DNA from: Ashinkailepas kermadecensis
Taxonomy: Eukaryota; Arthropoda; Thecostraca; Neolepadidae
Reading direction: 5' to 3'
Length of the DNA stretch: 64,000 nt
Assembly: GCA_034440615.1 (NCBI GenBank)
Contig: JAOTOM010004350.1
Location: forward strand, 55,001-119,000
Shown in pieces: positions 46,481 to 58,095 of the stretch (within the stretch, counting starts at the first letter, position 1; each line of letters begins with the position of its first letter). A program made the position numbers and the translations under genes. The notes below the pieces were generated by a model, which was given only the letters and a program-made list of their open reading frames with translations, was not told the origin of the DNA and did no database searches.

Positions 46481-47089
46481 CCGTGTCGTACACCGTGACA
46501 AGCCTAGCAAAGTTGCCGTTTAATGCGCACATTGACAACGACACTGGTACTGGCAGTCTGGCGCAGCGCTGTCGCCAGCTCGTGCCAGCCGTGTCCAGAC
46601 GACGAGCCATGTTAGTCGTGGTCTGCGGACCCATGTCGAGGGATCCCATGTCGTGGTCAGTCGTGGTCTGCGGACCCATGTCGAGGGATCCCATGTCTCA
46701 TGTGTCAGTCTGCGTCCCGTTCGGAGTCGGCAGTCTGGCCATCCAAACGCCTGAAGGTGTGGCACATCGGTCCGTGACTGTCCACAGACCACCGGACAAT
46801 CACTACTTTACGCATAATCAGAAGTAGAAATATGTCTCTTTACCTCATTTTTGCACCTGACCTGACTAAACGTTCAGTAGGGTTACCCACTAGGTATATT
46901 ACTACCAAAGCAATGCTTGTCAGAGTTCCTCTCATGGTGTGTGTCTACCGAGAATAGTCCCGGAGAACTCACCACTGCGAGGTCGCTTCAGCTCGATGGC
47001 AGGCCAGATAATTTGACCACTGGGCCGCACACAGCACAGTACTCTTACCTCCATCAGTCGTTCTCCCTGCCAGTGCTCGCACCTGCGTT
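46481..47089. other. Unique sequence with one tandem duplication
   Basis: 46612-46697 contains two copies of a roughly 44-bp unit, GTCGTGGTCTGCGGACCCAT, GTCGAGGGATCCCATGTC. Nothing else recognised. Confidence 0.5.
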
Positions 47090-47330
47090 GCTTCTGATCC
47101 AGGCACCAACCCAAACCACGATGCAATCATAGTCCCAATCCCAGTCTCGGTTCCAGTTGTATGATCTAAGCGCCAACCCAAACCACGATGCAATCCCAGT
47201 CCCAGCCCCAGTCTCAGTTGCGGTCTTCTGATCCAGGCGCCAACCAAACCTACGATGAACAAACCCAGTCCCAGACCCACGAACGAACCCAGTCCTAATC
47301 CCAGTCTCAGTTCCATTCTCGGTTTCCAGT
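47090..47330 (+). repeat. Degenerate repeat (CCAACCCAAACCACGATGCA with CAGTCCCAGTC)
   Basis: Three to four diverged 55-60 bp units ending in CAGTCTCAGTTCC-type tracts. Confidence 0.7.
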
Positions 47331-49413
47331 CCGGGCCATGATCTCGACTGCCGCTCCGTTGTTTGGTATCTAGTTACGTACTAAATCAGGCCAGGGACAA
47401 ACACAAGCACAGGGAGAGAGAAACAAACACAAACGAGAGACCGGGGACAGAGACAAAGGCAGAGACATTGGGGAAAGAGTAGAGAGATAGAGACTTAGGG
47501 ACTGAAAGGCAGAAAGACAGAGCGACAGAGACACAACGAGAGACCGAGAGCGAGATAGATAAAATAGAGAGCAAAACAATCTCACCAACCATATTCAGCT
47601 GGCGTGCCTTTTTATCCTCGATTGTCACCTGGGTATGCCATGCCACCGTGTTCACATTTCACCAATGACAGCCGTTTCGATTCACAGGGCGGTAAACCCG
47701 AGGGATCAGACAAGGCTGCAAATAAAGAGACAAATGGAAACAAAAATGAAAGCCCTCGTATCGAAGCATCTCTACAGGTAATGAGGAATCACTTCGGTCA
47801 CAGCGAGTACCTCAAAATGTGTCACGCAATGATGGTTTGTTCATGCCTGCTTGTTAATACTGAACTTCGTTTGTATTCGTCATTATAATCATGGATAGAC
47901 ATGGGCGACATCATGCTATACATGCTCATATTATGCTCATTGAACTCGGTTGTATATTCTTGAGTTGTTTTAGTGATCCACGTGTACATTGTACGGTTTC
48001 CATGCACAGCTTTTTCAAGAGGGCGTGGCGCTTCTTCACGAGGGTATGCCTGCTTCGATTTGTGTGGGTGTGTACATGTGCCGGGAGCTCATCACACGAA
48101 GACCACAGCATGTCCACCAGACCTGCCCGCGTCGCCGTGTGTGTGATATGCCCCAAACCATCGGTGTCGGAATGGGCATCCATTGGACTCAATTTTGGAC
48201 TCCCCAGCATGTGTGACAGCCGAGAGAACGGTGCAAAATCCTTGTCGCAGATTACATGACAGGCAGTAGAACCTGCATAATCAATGTTAGAGATAGCCTG
48301 ACACTCTCGGAACAGTATACATTTTCTTGACATCTTAAACAACTTAAAAGGGAATAAACGTGGTCGCCAAAGCATGCATGCTGAATAAGTGCGATCTATC
48401 CTCCAAGTCGGCGGTTATGCCAGGACAGCGATTCGGCTGAAAAGAAAACTAATGGCCTAATTTAATTTAAATGCGTCCAAAATCAAACATCCACCGTGCA
48501 ACTATTTAGAGACCGTATGGCAAGTCTTATTTATCGACAGGCTTCAGAAACGGTATGACAAGCCATGTTTTTTTAAATCATTGAAATAATTGTTCCACAA
48601 AAAAATAAAATTTTTCTTTTTGATGACAGTACGTCTATTTGGGGGGCTTATGTCTGTTGTGGTTAACTTTGTCGTCCCTTCACCTCGGAAGAGAACAAAT
48701 AGTGTAAACCATCGGCTTGGTCCTATGTTGATTTTCATTGGTGCCACCACGTCCATGTGGGGCCTTCGCCCACCTCATTTACCCGCTACCAACCTTTGCG
48801 CCGCAATTACAGGTGAGCTATGTTGAAATAAGTATCCGTATTGAGAAGCAGGACGGTTGTTTTTATTGATAATCCAAGTTGTATATTGCTCGTCTGAAAT
48901 GGCAATGGTGGGGGAAATAGCATGCGATTGAAAATCAGTAAAAAATGCATTAAAATGTTGGTACCAAAGTTCGCATTTTTTCATTTTACGAACTTCCAAG
49001 CGTATTTATTCACTTCATTTGTTACCTTCTTTGTTCTGAGGAAGTCATTTTCAGAAGAAAAAAAATTATTTGCCACATTTATCCACCAAACAAAATCCTG
49101 TTTATTCCTTCCAAGCATCAATGACGTCGGCTTGACGTCTTGCTGGTATCTTGTTCTATCGGTATCGTCTTATTGGTATATGCGCGTGCGCCAGCTGGCG
49201 GATATCTGTGGAACCATCGAATTTGCTAACAGTCAGTCGTCTTATCCTGTCCAATTACCACCTGTCGCCGTGGGCTTCACCATCGGACGATAGGGATGCA
49301 TTCGCAAATAAATGTATCTTAGCTTATCATTGCGTCTGCTGAGGTTCCACAGACATAAGGGCCAAAGAAGCTCTAGCACACCGACAATATGCTTCCGAGA
49401 CTGCGGCCCTGCC
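47331..49413. other. Unique intronic sequence
   Basis: 47400-47575 is a purine-rich GAGA-like patch. No exon or complete transposon recognised over 2 kb. Confidence 0.35.
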
Positions 49414-49690
49414 TGTCCCAGGGCGCCATGATGAACACAACTCAACACTTTGTGTCCCAGGGCGCCATGATGAACACAACTCAACACTTTGTGTCCCAGG
49501 GCGCCATGATGAACACAACTCAACACTTTGTGTCCCAGGGCGCCATGATGAACACAACTCAACACTTTGTGTCCCAGGGCGCCATGATGAACACAACTCA
49601 ACACTGTGTCCCAGGGCGCCATGATGAACACAACTCAACACTTTGTGTCCCAGGGCGCCATGATGAACACAACTCAACACTTTGTGCTGC
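49414..49690 (+). repeat. 39-bp minisatellite, seven units
   Basis: The unit is GGCGCCATGATGAACACAAC, TCAACACTTTGTGTCCCAG; one unit lacks three or four bases (CACTGTGTCC). The period is divisible by three, which explains open frames on both strands. Confidence 0.95.
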
Positions 49691-49809
49691 GATGATTTCG
49701 CGACATACGCACTGGCATGTCACGGGAAAGTGACCTCTGAATTGACGCGGGGTCGCACACGACGCGAGTCTGTTGTGATGAGTCACACTGATATTTTCAC
49801 TTCATCTCC

Positions 49810-50240
49810 ACAACTCCGAAACCAGTCTCGCATGCCTGACTCGACAGCTCCGACACCTCGACACCCGCCTCACATACCTGACTGGACAGCTCCGACACCC
49901 GACACCCGCCTCGCATACCTGACTGGACAGGACAGCCTCGACACCCGCCTCGCATACCTGACTGGACAGCTCCGACACCCGCCTCGCATGCCTGACTCGA
50001 CAGCTCCGACACCCGCCTCACATACCTGACTGGACAGCTCCGACACCCGCCTCGCATGCCTGGCTCGACAGCTGCGACAGCTCCGACACCCGCCTCGCAT
50101 GCCTGACTCGACAGCTCCGACACCCGCCTCACATACCTGACTGGACAGCTCCGACACCCGCCTCGCATGCCTGGCTCGACAGCTCCGACACCCGCCTCAC
50201 ATACCTGACTGGACAGCTCCAACACCCGCTTGGCATCCCT
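49810..50240 (+). repeat. 34-bp minisatellite (CGACACCCGCCTCGCATGCC)
   Basis: About 13 units CGACACCCGCCTCGCATACC, TGACTGGACAGCTC, with GCATGCC/ACATACC and ACTCG/ACTGG subtypes roughly alternating. Confidence 0.93.
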
Positions 50241-50529
50241 AGCTCACCCTAGTAACTGCTTTCCACCTCAGACATGACACCCACATCACATCACAGTGTT
50301 GTCCTGCCGGTACCTGCGCAGCCATGCTCAGCACAAGCACATGCTCGATTTTCGGGTAATCTTTCTTTCCAATCACTATTCACTGATTTCAGTGATGGCG
50401 CCTAACAAAGTCTGGTTAGCATAAACATAAGCATAACATTGCTAATTGAAGTGCGTGAAAACTGTTCTTAAATTCCTAACCAAGTTTGAAAACAAATATC
50501 ACCCTGAAAGTGCACCCCCGGCAACTAAC

Positions 50530-52010
50530 CCTACTGCCGTCTGCCCAGGTTGAGTCAGTGTGACCTGACCAATACCCCTCCGGTGACTGACCCTGCTGCC
50601 GTCTGTCCGGGTGGAGTCAGTGTGACCTGACCGACACCCCTCTGGCGACTGACCCTGCTTCCCTCTGCCCAGGTCGAGTCAGTGTTACCTGACCGACATC
50701 CCTCCGGCGACTGACCCTGCTGCCGTCTCCCCAGGTCGAGTCAGTGTGACCTGACCAATACCCCTCCGGTGACTGACCCTGCTGCCCTCTGTCCGGGTGG
50801 AGTCAGTGTGACCTGACACCCCTCCGGTGACTGACCCTGCTGCCGTCTGCCCGGGTGGAGTCAGTGTTACCTGACCGACATCCCTCCGGTGACTGACCCT
50901 GCTGTCGTCTGCCCAGGTCGAGTCAGTGTGAACTGACACCCCTCCGGTGACTGACCCTGCTGCCGTCTGCCCAGGTCGAGTCAGTGTGACCGACACCCCT
51001 CTGGCGACTGACCCTGCTTCCCTCTGCCCAGGTCGAGTCAGTGTGACCTGACCGACATCCCTCCGGTGACTGACCCTGCTGCCCTCTGTCCGGGTGGAGT
51101 CAGTGTGACCTGACACCCCTCCGGTGACTGACCCTGCTGCCGTCTCCCCAGGTCGAGTCAGTGTGACCTGACACCCCTCCGGGACTGACCCTGCTGCCGT
51201 CTGTCCGGGTGGAGTCAGTGTGACCTGACACCCCTCCGGTGACTGACCCTGCTGCCCTCTCCCCAGGTCGAGTCAGTGTGACCTGACACCCCTCCGGTGA
51301 CTGACCCTGCTGCCGTCTCCCCAGGTCGAGTCAGTGTGACCTGACACCCCTCCGGTGACTGACCCTGCTGCCGTCTGCCCAGGTCGAGTCAGTGTGACCT
51401 GACACCCCTCCGGTGACTGACCCTGCTGCCGTCTGCCCAGGTCGAGTCAGTGTGACCTGACACCCCTCCGGTGACTGACCCTGCTGCCGTCTCCCCAGGT
51501 CGAGTCAGTGTGACCTGACACCCCTCCGGTGACTGACCCTGCTGCCGTCTGCCCAGTCGAGTCAGTGTGACCTGACACCCCTCTGGTGACTGACCCTGCT
51601 GCCGTCTCCCCAGGTCGAGTCAGTGTGACCTGACACCCCTCCGGTGACTGACCCTGCTGCCGTCTGCCCAGGTCGAGTCAGTGTGACCTGACACCCCTCC
51701 GGTGACTGACCCTGCTGCCGTCTGCCCAGTCGAGTCAGTGTGACCTGACACCCCTCCGGTGACTGACCCTGCTGCCGTCTGCCCAGGTCGAGTCGGTGTG
51801 ACCTGACACCCCTCCGGTGACTGACCCTGCTCCCTTCTCCGAGTCAGTGTGACCTGACACCCTCCGGTGACTGACCCTGCTGCCGTCTCCCCAGGTCGAG
51901 TCAGTGTGACCTGACACCCCTCCGGTGACTGACCCTGCTGCCGTCTCCCCAGGTTGAGTCAGTGTGACCTGACACCCCTCCGGTGACTGACCCTGCTGCC
52001 GTCTGCCCAG
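50530..52010 (+). repeat. 58-bp minisatellite carrying tandem 3' splice acceptors, abutting the terminal exon
   Basis: About 26 units of period 57-59 bp. The core is GGTGACTGACCCTGCTGCCG, then TCTGCCCAG|GTCGAGTCAG and TGTGACCTGACACCCCTCC. Most units contain a branch-like ACTGAC, a pyrimidine tract and CCCAG|GTCGAGTC; about 20 of 26 keep CCCAG, the others read CCGGGTGGAG or are shortened. The last unit is the genuine acceptor, after which the sequence diverges into exon coding sequence at GTCGAGTCCAGC. Confidence 0.92.
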
Positions 52011-52256
52011 GTCGAGTCCAGCTCGGAGCGCGCGCAGCCGTCGCCGGCGCCGTCGGCCGGCTCCACGGGCACCGTCGAATCGGCCAAGTCAGCCGAGTCA
52101 GCGCCGTCGGGCGGCGAGACGACCGACAAGTTCGGCCTCAAGCTCAACATGACCGCCGCTGAGATGCGCGAGTACCTCAAGACCAAGAAGCGGCACGACC
52201 CGCGCAACGATAACCTCTCGTTCAAACGGCGCCATGAGATCGTCTCCAACATGTAG
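52011..52256 (+). CDS. Nherf1: NHERF/EBP50-family scaffold, terminal coding exon with ERM-binding tail
   Basis: The exon opens at ...CTGCCCAG|GTCGAG in phase 0 and runs 81 codons to TAG at 52254-52256. Residues 1-40 are a Ser/Ala/Pro-rich linker. From about residue 41, KFGLKLNMTAAEMREYLKTK followed by KRHDPRNDNLSFKRRHEIVSNM matches the C-terminal EBP50 region of invertebrate NHERF proteins. The last residues (F-K-R-R-H-E-I-V-S-N-M) correspond to the vertebrate helix that binds the FERM domain of ezrin/moesin and ends in FSNL. The terminal S-N-M could also serve as a PDZ ligand, as the vertebrate tail does. The exon is CpG-rich and follows directly on the acceptor minisatellite. It is separated from the PDZ exon by about 47 kb; that they form one gene rests on strand, phase and family architecture, not on transcript evidence. 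Confidence 0.85.
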   Translation, partial: VESSSERAQPSPAPSAGSTGTVESAKSAESAPSGGETTDKFGLKLNMTAAEMREYLKTKKRHDPRNDNLSFKRRHEIVSNM

Positions 52257-52640
52257 GGCGCAGCGCGCGGCGAGCGGGAGCGGCCCGCGTGTCGCGGAAG
52301 CCGTCGGCACATGGCGGAGAGTCGGCGGGACGCCGTGCAGGGTCGCCTGCACGAGAGGCAGGGTCACATCAGGAGATCGTCGGAGGATACGCGTGAGATC
52401 ACCCACCACCGGGAGTGATGCGGATCTCGAGGTCAAGGGCGGTGGTGACCCCCGGACGGCGGCGCCTTTGTGCTATGGACCAACCGCTAAGCTTTGACCC
52501 CAACGCCCCAGCCCAGTGAGAAGGGCTGTCGTGTGTCGCAGTGCCGTCGTCTGTTGATGCTCTGGCCGGGCCGACGCATCATGCTCTGGCCGGGCCGAGT
52601 CGGGTCAAGGTCGCGCCAGTGAGCAACGTTTTAAACGACG
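52257..52640 (+). other. Nherf1: Probable 3' UTR start of the NHERF gene
   Basis: GC-rich sequence continues past the stop codon to about 52.6 kb, then composition becomes mixed. I found no clear AATAAA signal within the next kilobase, so the 3' end is undefined. Confidence 0.4.
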
Positions 52641-53000
52641 ACGGTCCATGCCTATGTTGCAGGCGCTTGATGCGTGCGTCGAAAGGCTTCCTTCTGATAC
52701 ACCAGATGCGTCATGCAACCAAAATAGCCTTCTAGTGAAACAGTGTGCACCATCCTCCCGCTCTCCCTCACTGCTTCCTTTCTCTTCTCTTCTGTTCTCT
52801 TTCTCTTTCATTATGTCTCTATGCGCCATTCTATCCTATTTTTCTGTCGGTGCTTATGAATGAATGTCTCAAATATAGGTGTTTTGAGTGTGGTTTATCA
52901 CGTGCATACGTGAGTGGCTTCATAATTGCTCCGTTATTGCCATGGTAGAACCGTGACCAGAGCAAGCTGTGCAGTTATTCTATAACATACGCCTCTCTTG
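52641..53000. other. Downstream flank of the gene
   Basis: Pyrimidine-rich patch at 52750-52810. No gene recognised. Confidence 0.3.
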
Positions 53001-53188
53001 CAGGGGCGCAGCAAGGATTTTCTTAAGGGAGCCCGACCCTTCAAGAATGTTATGAAACACAGGCCGCTGTCGGCGCGTGAAGCGCGCCGAAAATTTCTGG
53101 TTTTGCGTAGAGGAAATGAAAATTTCTTCCTTGACTTTGTGTATTTTTGGTTACTAAGAGGGGGAGGGTCCCCTGGGCTGCGCCTCTG
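53001..53188. mobile_element. hAT-like MITE, CAGRGGCGCAGC family, copy 1
   Basis: The left end CAGGGGCGCAGCAAGG and the reverse complement of the right end, CAGAGGCGCAGCCCAGG, are inverted repeats. A perfect 8-bp target duplication CTCTCTTG lies at 52993-53000 and 53189-53196. 188 bp, non-coding. Confidence 0.9.
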
Positions 53189-54975
53189 CTCTCTTGTTCC
53201 CGACGTATGACGTGACGTGTTGTACCCATCCAAATTATATTGTCCTACCTAATTATTGTATTATTGGTGTGATTGTTTTGTTTTAGTGATCCTTATCCAG
53301 GCCATTTCCAAGTTGTGGAGTCCAAATCTCATACAGGAAACACGAGTTTAGGTACATTGCTTTCATCTCCGAAGGACGATTAGGTTTAATTTGCTGACGT
53401 CAATTAACTTCTTTTCTCTCCGCTCTGATGTCTGACTTGTGAGTTCCTCCCCATTCAGAGTCCTTGAACGGTTAATCTACATCAAAGTGCCAAATGCTAT
53501 CCCTGTAAATAGAGGCAGGCTGCCGGCAGTGCGGCAGTGGGTGCGCGGGACACATGGTCAGCTGGGCTTCTTCGCCAGCTAAGTACACGCCGTCGTGGGT
53601 GCGGTGTTTATTTTACAGCACGCTTGTGCGCCGACTGGCGGTTGGAACTGTGCCCACCGCAGCACCATAGAGCACGTGATGGCCGCAAGTAGAGCATAAC
53701 GTTGATTTGATTATTCGTACGGATTTTGAAATGGTTTTGATCTGATATAATCGGTTTTAGGATTGGGATCGTTATAATTCATCTCGAAGCTACATAGCTG
53801 TTCTACTTGTTGTACAAATAATTTTTTTCTCTAAACGGATTGAATTTGGATTATCGTTGGTGGTTAGTGGATTTTGATTCGACGTGGATTGATCTACACG
53901 GATCCGAACTGGATTGAACCAGTTCAATCCATGCTATGCTCTGGTCCGCAGACGGCCCAGATTCACGGTCAACTGACACTGACCACAGCCACTGAACGGC
54001 TCCATGCCAACCAGAGCACACCCGCACCCACGGCGGAGTCGGTCCGTCGTCGGTCCATGTCAGCTCGTGCTCATCCTTCCTGGTCCCTTGTCGGCCCATG
54101 GCGAGCCTGCGTCCGTTCTTACTGGTCGTCGCGATCCTCGTCGGTTCGCATTGGATCGTCGCGGTCCTGCATCGCTCTGCATTAAGTCTGTCCCGTTAGT
54201 CTCCGTATTATTCCGTACCGTTAGTCTCCATATTAGTTTGTCGACAGTGCAGGTCACGTAATGGTCCCTTGTCAGCGCGTGTTGGTGCCATGCTCCTCTG
54301 TAGGTCGTTTTTGGTCCGTGTCGGTCCGTGTCGGTCCTTGCAAGTTGTGTAGTCTAGATCCAAGGTAGTCCCCGTGGCTGTAGCATAACGGCGTCAAAGC
54401 GTGGCAGTGACGCTGTTCTCGGTGTTCGCTGTGGAAGCAGCGATGTGCTCCAGGTGTGCTGCTGTGACTTCTGTGGCTGCTGGGTTTCTACTGTGTCTGC
54501 CGTATGCCGAGCTGTGCTGTGCGTCTAGCTGTGCAATAGCTGCGCGTCGTATGATCTGTGTGCGTTTCCACTGCTGGGATGTGCTCGGACGGACGAGTTG
54601 CACCAGCAGCGTTTTCCCTCCGTCCACGTGAGGCCCTGTCGCCGTGGCAGTGCGCCATACACTCGTCGGCGGCAGCTGCCCCCCGCTGACGTGCGTCTGG
54701 CCGTGGCGACCGCACCAGCTGTTGCCCGAGTGTCTCAGCGGCAGTGAAAGGGCACATTCCGACCCGAATACTTACATATCAGCACGAGGTACGCTCAGGC
54801 CATCTGAGCGCCAGCCGTTCCCTCCCTGCTGCCTGAGAAGCCGCCTTCCCTTCCCTGCCGCCTGATAATCAGCCTTCCTTTCATGCACCTCAAGAGATCC
54901 GTCCGAACGTCTCTTGCATTTCCATGCCGGCGCAATGTAGCCGAAGCAGCTGGCGCGCCTACAAATACCAACTAC

Positions 54976-55012
<37 letters not shown>

Positions 55013-55851
55013 CATTGTCATGTCGACAGTTACGTTTTCTTGGTTGTCTTGCCATCCGGACACCAAAGAACGGCATCGATTTTACTTTGCACCTGCCGAC
55101 AGGGAGTCAAGCAGCACGGTTGCCTATCCCTTCCACCAACATCGGTCTGAAATCGGCGCCAGAGAGCCAAGCTGGGCACTCTTAGCTCCATGCAGAAGTA
55201 GCGTAGGAGATCTAGATAACTATAAGCTGAGAAACATCCCTCCTTTCCTCCCCAGAAGGACGTTCGCAGGGGGTAGGCTAATTCTCTCCTCGACAGTAAA
55301 GGAACAAGCGACTCGATTCGACTCCTCCCCTTCCAACCAGTAGGGGTGCTAGGGGCCGGGTCATATCTCCTCACCGCCGCGAACAAGGTACCAGAAGGCG
55401 GAACCGACCCTTCATCGCATTAACAATTGCCAGGCGGAGTCGAGCTGCACTCCCTGCCAACAGATAATTCAAACGCTGAAACCAGTCCCTCTAGGATGGA
55501 TACCAAGGGGTGTGACAAAACTAAGACTGTTTGCGTGGAGGGTACCGAGGACTAAGATGACCGCCTACCTTCAAGTGCCACCACTACCCCAGTATATGCC
55601 ACGCGCGTCCGTCCGTTTATGTCAGAGCATCCGCGCTGTATTCTGCGCCGGAGACCGCCGGTCTGCCAACTTCTCACTCCGGTAATATAGGTATGTATCA
55701 TTAATTTGGACCGCATTTATCTTGTGAATTGTTAGAGGAACGGATAAGACTCGAAATCACATGCGTTGCGACAGAATATATTGGGTATGAATGCATACTT
55801 CCTCCATGGGTGCTTGATTCACAATATGACACCCAATCTTCCGATCATATG
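53189..55851. other. Unique sequence downstream of the gene
   Basis: Includes (CA)n at about 54975-55011 and a GTCGGTCCGTGTCGG-rich patch near 54050-54350. No protein family recognised. Confidence 0.35.
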
Positions 55852-56049
55852 CAGTGGCGCGGCCAGGATTTATCTAGGGGGGAGGGCGACCAATACAAAC
55901 ATGAAGAAACATAGAAAGCTTTCGGCAAGCGAAATGCACCGCACATTTAGGATTTTGCGTGGGGAAAATCTGAAAACTTCTCGTTTGATCAAGTGAATTT
56001 TTCGTCGCTAAGGGGACGGCCCCCGGCACCTCCCTTTGCTGCGCCTCTA
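55852..56049. mobile_element. hAT-like MITE, CAGRGGCGCAGC family, copy 2
   Basis: Left end CAGTGGCGCGGCCAGG, right end reverse-complemented TAGAGGCGCAGCAAAGG. Flanks ATCATATG and ATCCAATG are a 6/8 target duplication. The interior shares GATTTTGCGT and GAAAATTT-like segments with 53001-53188. Older copy. Confidence 0.75.
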
Positions 56050-57239
56050 ATCCAATGCTGCGGTCAGGGATAGCAGCTAACTAGCATTGACAAGTCGTGT
56101 CAATAAATATTTCAATGTTTGGACATCAATACTACATAGCTTTGGCGGAAATATTTATATAAGGGAGTAATGGGCTACTGAGCATCGATACTTCTTGAGC
56201 GTCGATCGGATCAGGTGCAAAATATAGCTGTTTTTAATGCGGAGTGCCACCGGGACAAGATTCGGAATCATACGGAAAATAATCCCGGTACAATTGTTAG
56301 GTCTCGCTGTTATCGGATGTGACCTAAAATACATTCAAAGGGTATTTCCATTATTATTTTTACACTGGACGCGTTTGACGGATGGTGTTCGCATATTTCA
56401 TAGACACATGTTTATATTAAATTTAGCACCTTAGATTGCATTGAGTTGGATTTTGAAGGCGCGATGCTTGAATGTGGCCCGCTTGCGGTGCACTGTCCGT
56501 TCGCCACCGTCCGCGCCACGTGACAGGACTGAGTGTCCGGCCCAGTTCACTGCAGGACACGCCCAGTTGGAACGCTTACGACCCAACAATGGTAGCGAAG
56601 CTCAGAGCGGCTCGAGAAGAGCCGACAAGCCCGCACGTCGTGCTGTGTTGCGCACTGTCCACCGTTTGATCAGCGTATGTGGCGCGTCGCCTCGCGCACC
56701 AGGACCGCCAGCTGGTGCGACAACCAAGCCGCTCTGCTGGCGTGGGCGCCGCCATTGTAAGGTGGCCGAGCACACATTCTGAACCGCTTCGCAACCCAAG
56801 CCGAGTCAGGTGATGGCCGACTGGGACACTGGCGAGTCGCAGACAAGTTTGGTCTGTCGACCGCCTCTCCCCTCGGCTCATGTATACATGCATGCGCGAA
56901 CGTGTTCTGTGTCTGCTGATTGGTGTAAATACTTGTGCCGGCTTACGTAATCAAAGCACACCGTGCTACACTGGCCGTACGCTGATCGTGTGTGCCGGTT
57001 TGTGATGGTTGTCCAGCGCCCATTTCACAAATCATGTATACTCTAATCAATCTGTAAATACATTTATTTCGCCGAGTTATACTCGTCCTGGGCGGTACGA
57101 CGACATATCGGAGACCTCGGCGGCTGTGCCGGACGAGCTGGGAGTTGGCCGCGCTTACGATCCGTCTTCACCACCAGCAAATCTGGAAGTGTTCGGCGAT
57201 TGCCGTTACTGGAAGAAGGATGTTGGCTTAGCGAAATAT
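56050..57239. other. Unique sequence, no gene recognised
   Basis: 57064-57240 has an open plus-strand frame of ordinary-looking protein composition (includes PDELGVGRAYDPSSPPANLE) that runs into the LINE end; no family recognised. Confidence 0.3.
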
Positions 57240-58095
57240 CGAGACTTAGTAAGAGCCGCAGTGGCCCATCTGGATTAAGCCTATAAAGGAAAGAAACCAT
57301 AAGCCTAGGCAAAACGATGCTCAAGACCCTAACCAATGCTATATCCTAAATTATAAAGAAGCTATCTACCAGCATCCTATCCACCCACCAATGCCCATCA
57401 ACCCAACGATCTACTTCAGCATTTCTAGCCCCATTCACTCGATCTCGCGTAGCATGCGCGGATCGAGTGACCGACGCCCCCTCCTCCTCCAATCTGCTCC
57501 TTTCAAGGTATCTTTATACCCAAACTTATCTAGTAGCATTCACTTGATATTGTATAACACTCCTCCACCCATGCCCAATCAATAGTTTTCAAACTCCATC
57601 CATGGCTTCTTAAAGGGGCCTGCAATGCACACCTACTAGCATAAATATCATCCCTTTCCATTTTAAATTATAATTGCGAAAAAACAAGATTCACCAACCT
57701 AAAAACCTTGTCCACCCTATTTGTAAATACATTTAATGAGGGACTGACTTCGCGCAACATCAGCAGGCAGCCTATTCCGTTGGTCAACCATCCTTTTACT
57801 GAAAACCTGTTGTCGCTTAACTGTCCTACACCCTAACGTGTCTAACCTGAATTGATGGCCCCTATGTGATACTCTAAGTAGAAGAGCATCATTCAGGTTG
57901 ACCTCACCTAACTCTGCAACGATTTTATACATTTCAATCATATCACCCCTTAATCTTCCATACTTTGAGTCCATATCTAATGTCATAAGCCATTCTCTAG
58001 ATTCTAAGTTGCCTAGTCCAGTGACTTTGCGTTGCACTTTTCAAGCATATCTATATCTCTTCATGCCATATGACTGTTACAATCATCCCATCGAG
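57240..58095 (-). pseudogene. 5'-truncated non-LTR retrotransposon (CR1/jockey-type) RT C-terminus and 3' UTR
   Basis: On the minus strand 58037-57717 encodes the tail of a reverse transcriptase: YGRLRGDMIEMYKIV, then LRVSHRGHQFRLDTLGC and FSKRMVDQRNRLPADV, the standard C-terminal pattern (RRGDLIE.YKI ... F..R..D.WN.LP). A one-base frameshift just upstream separates it from DMLEK. The 3' UTR continues to about 57240 and ends with GATGGGCCACTGCGGCTCTT, found again at 27240 and 44850. No earlier domains are present, so the copy is dead on arrival. Confidence 0.85.

Noticed and set aside
50530..52010. CRISPR-like regularly spaced repeats
   Set aside because: There are no unique spacers; whole units repeat head to tail, in a eukaryotic intron. 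The same holds for the other arrays.
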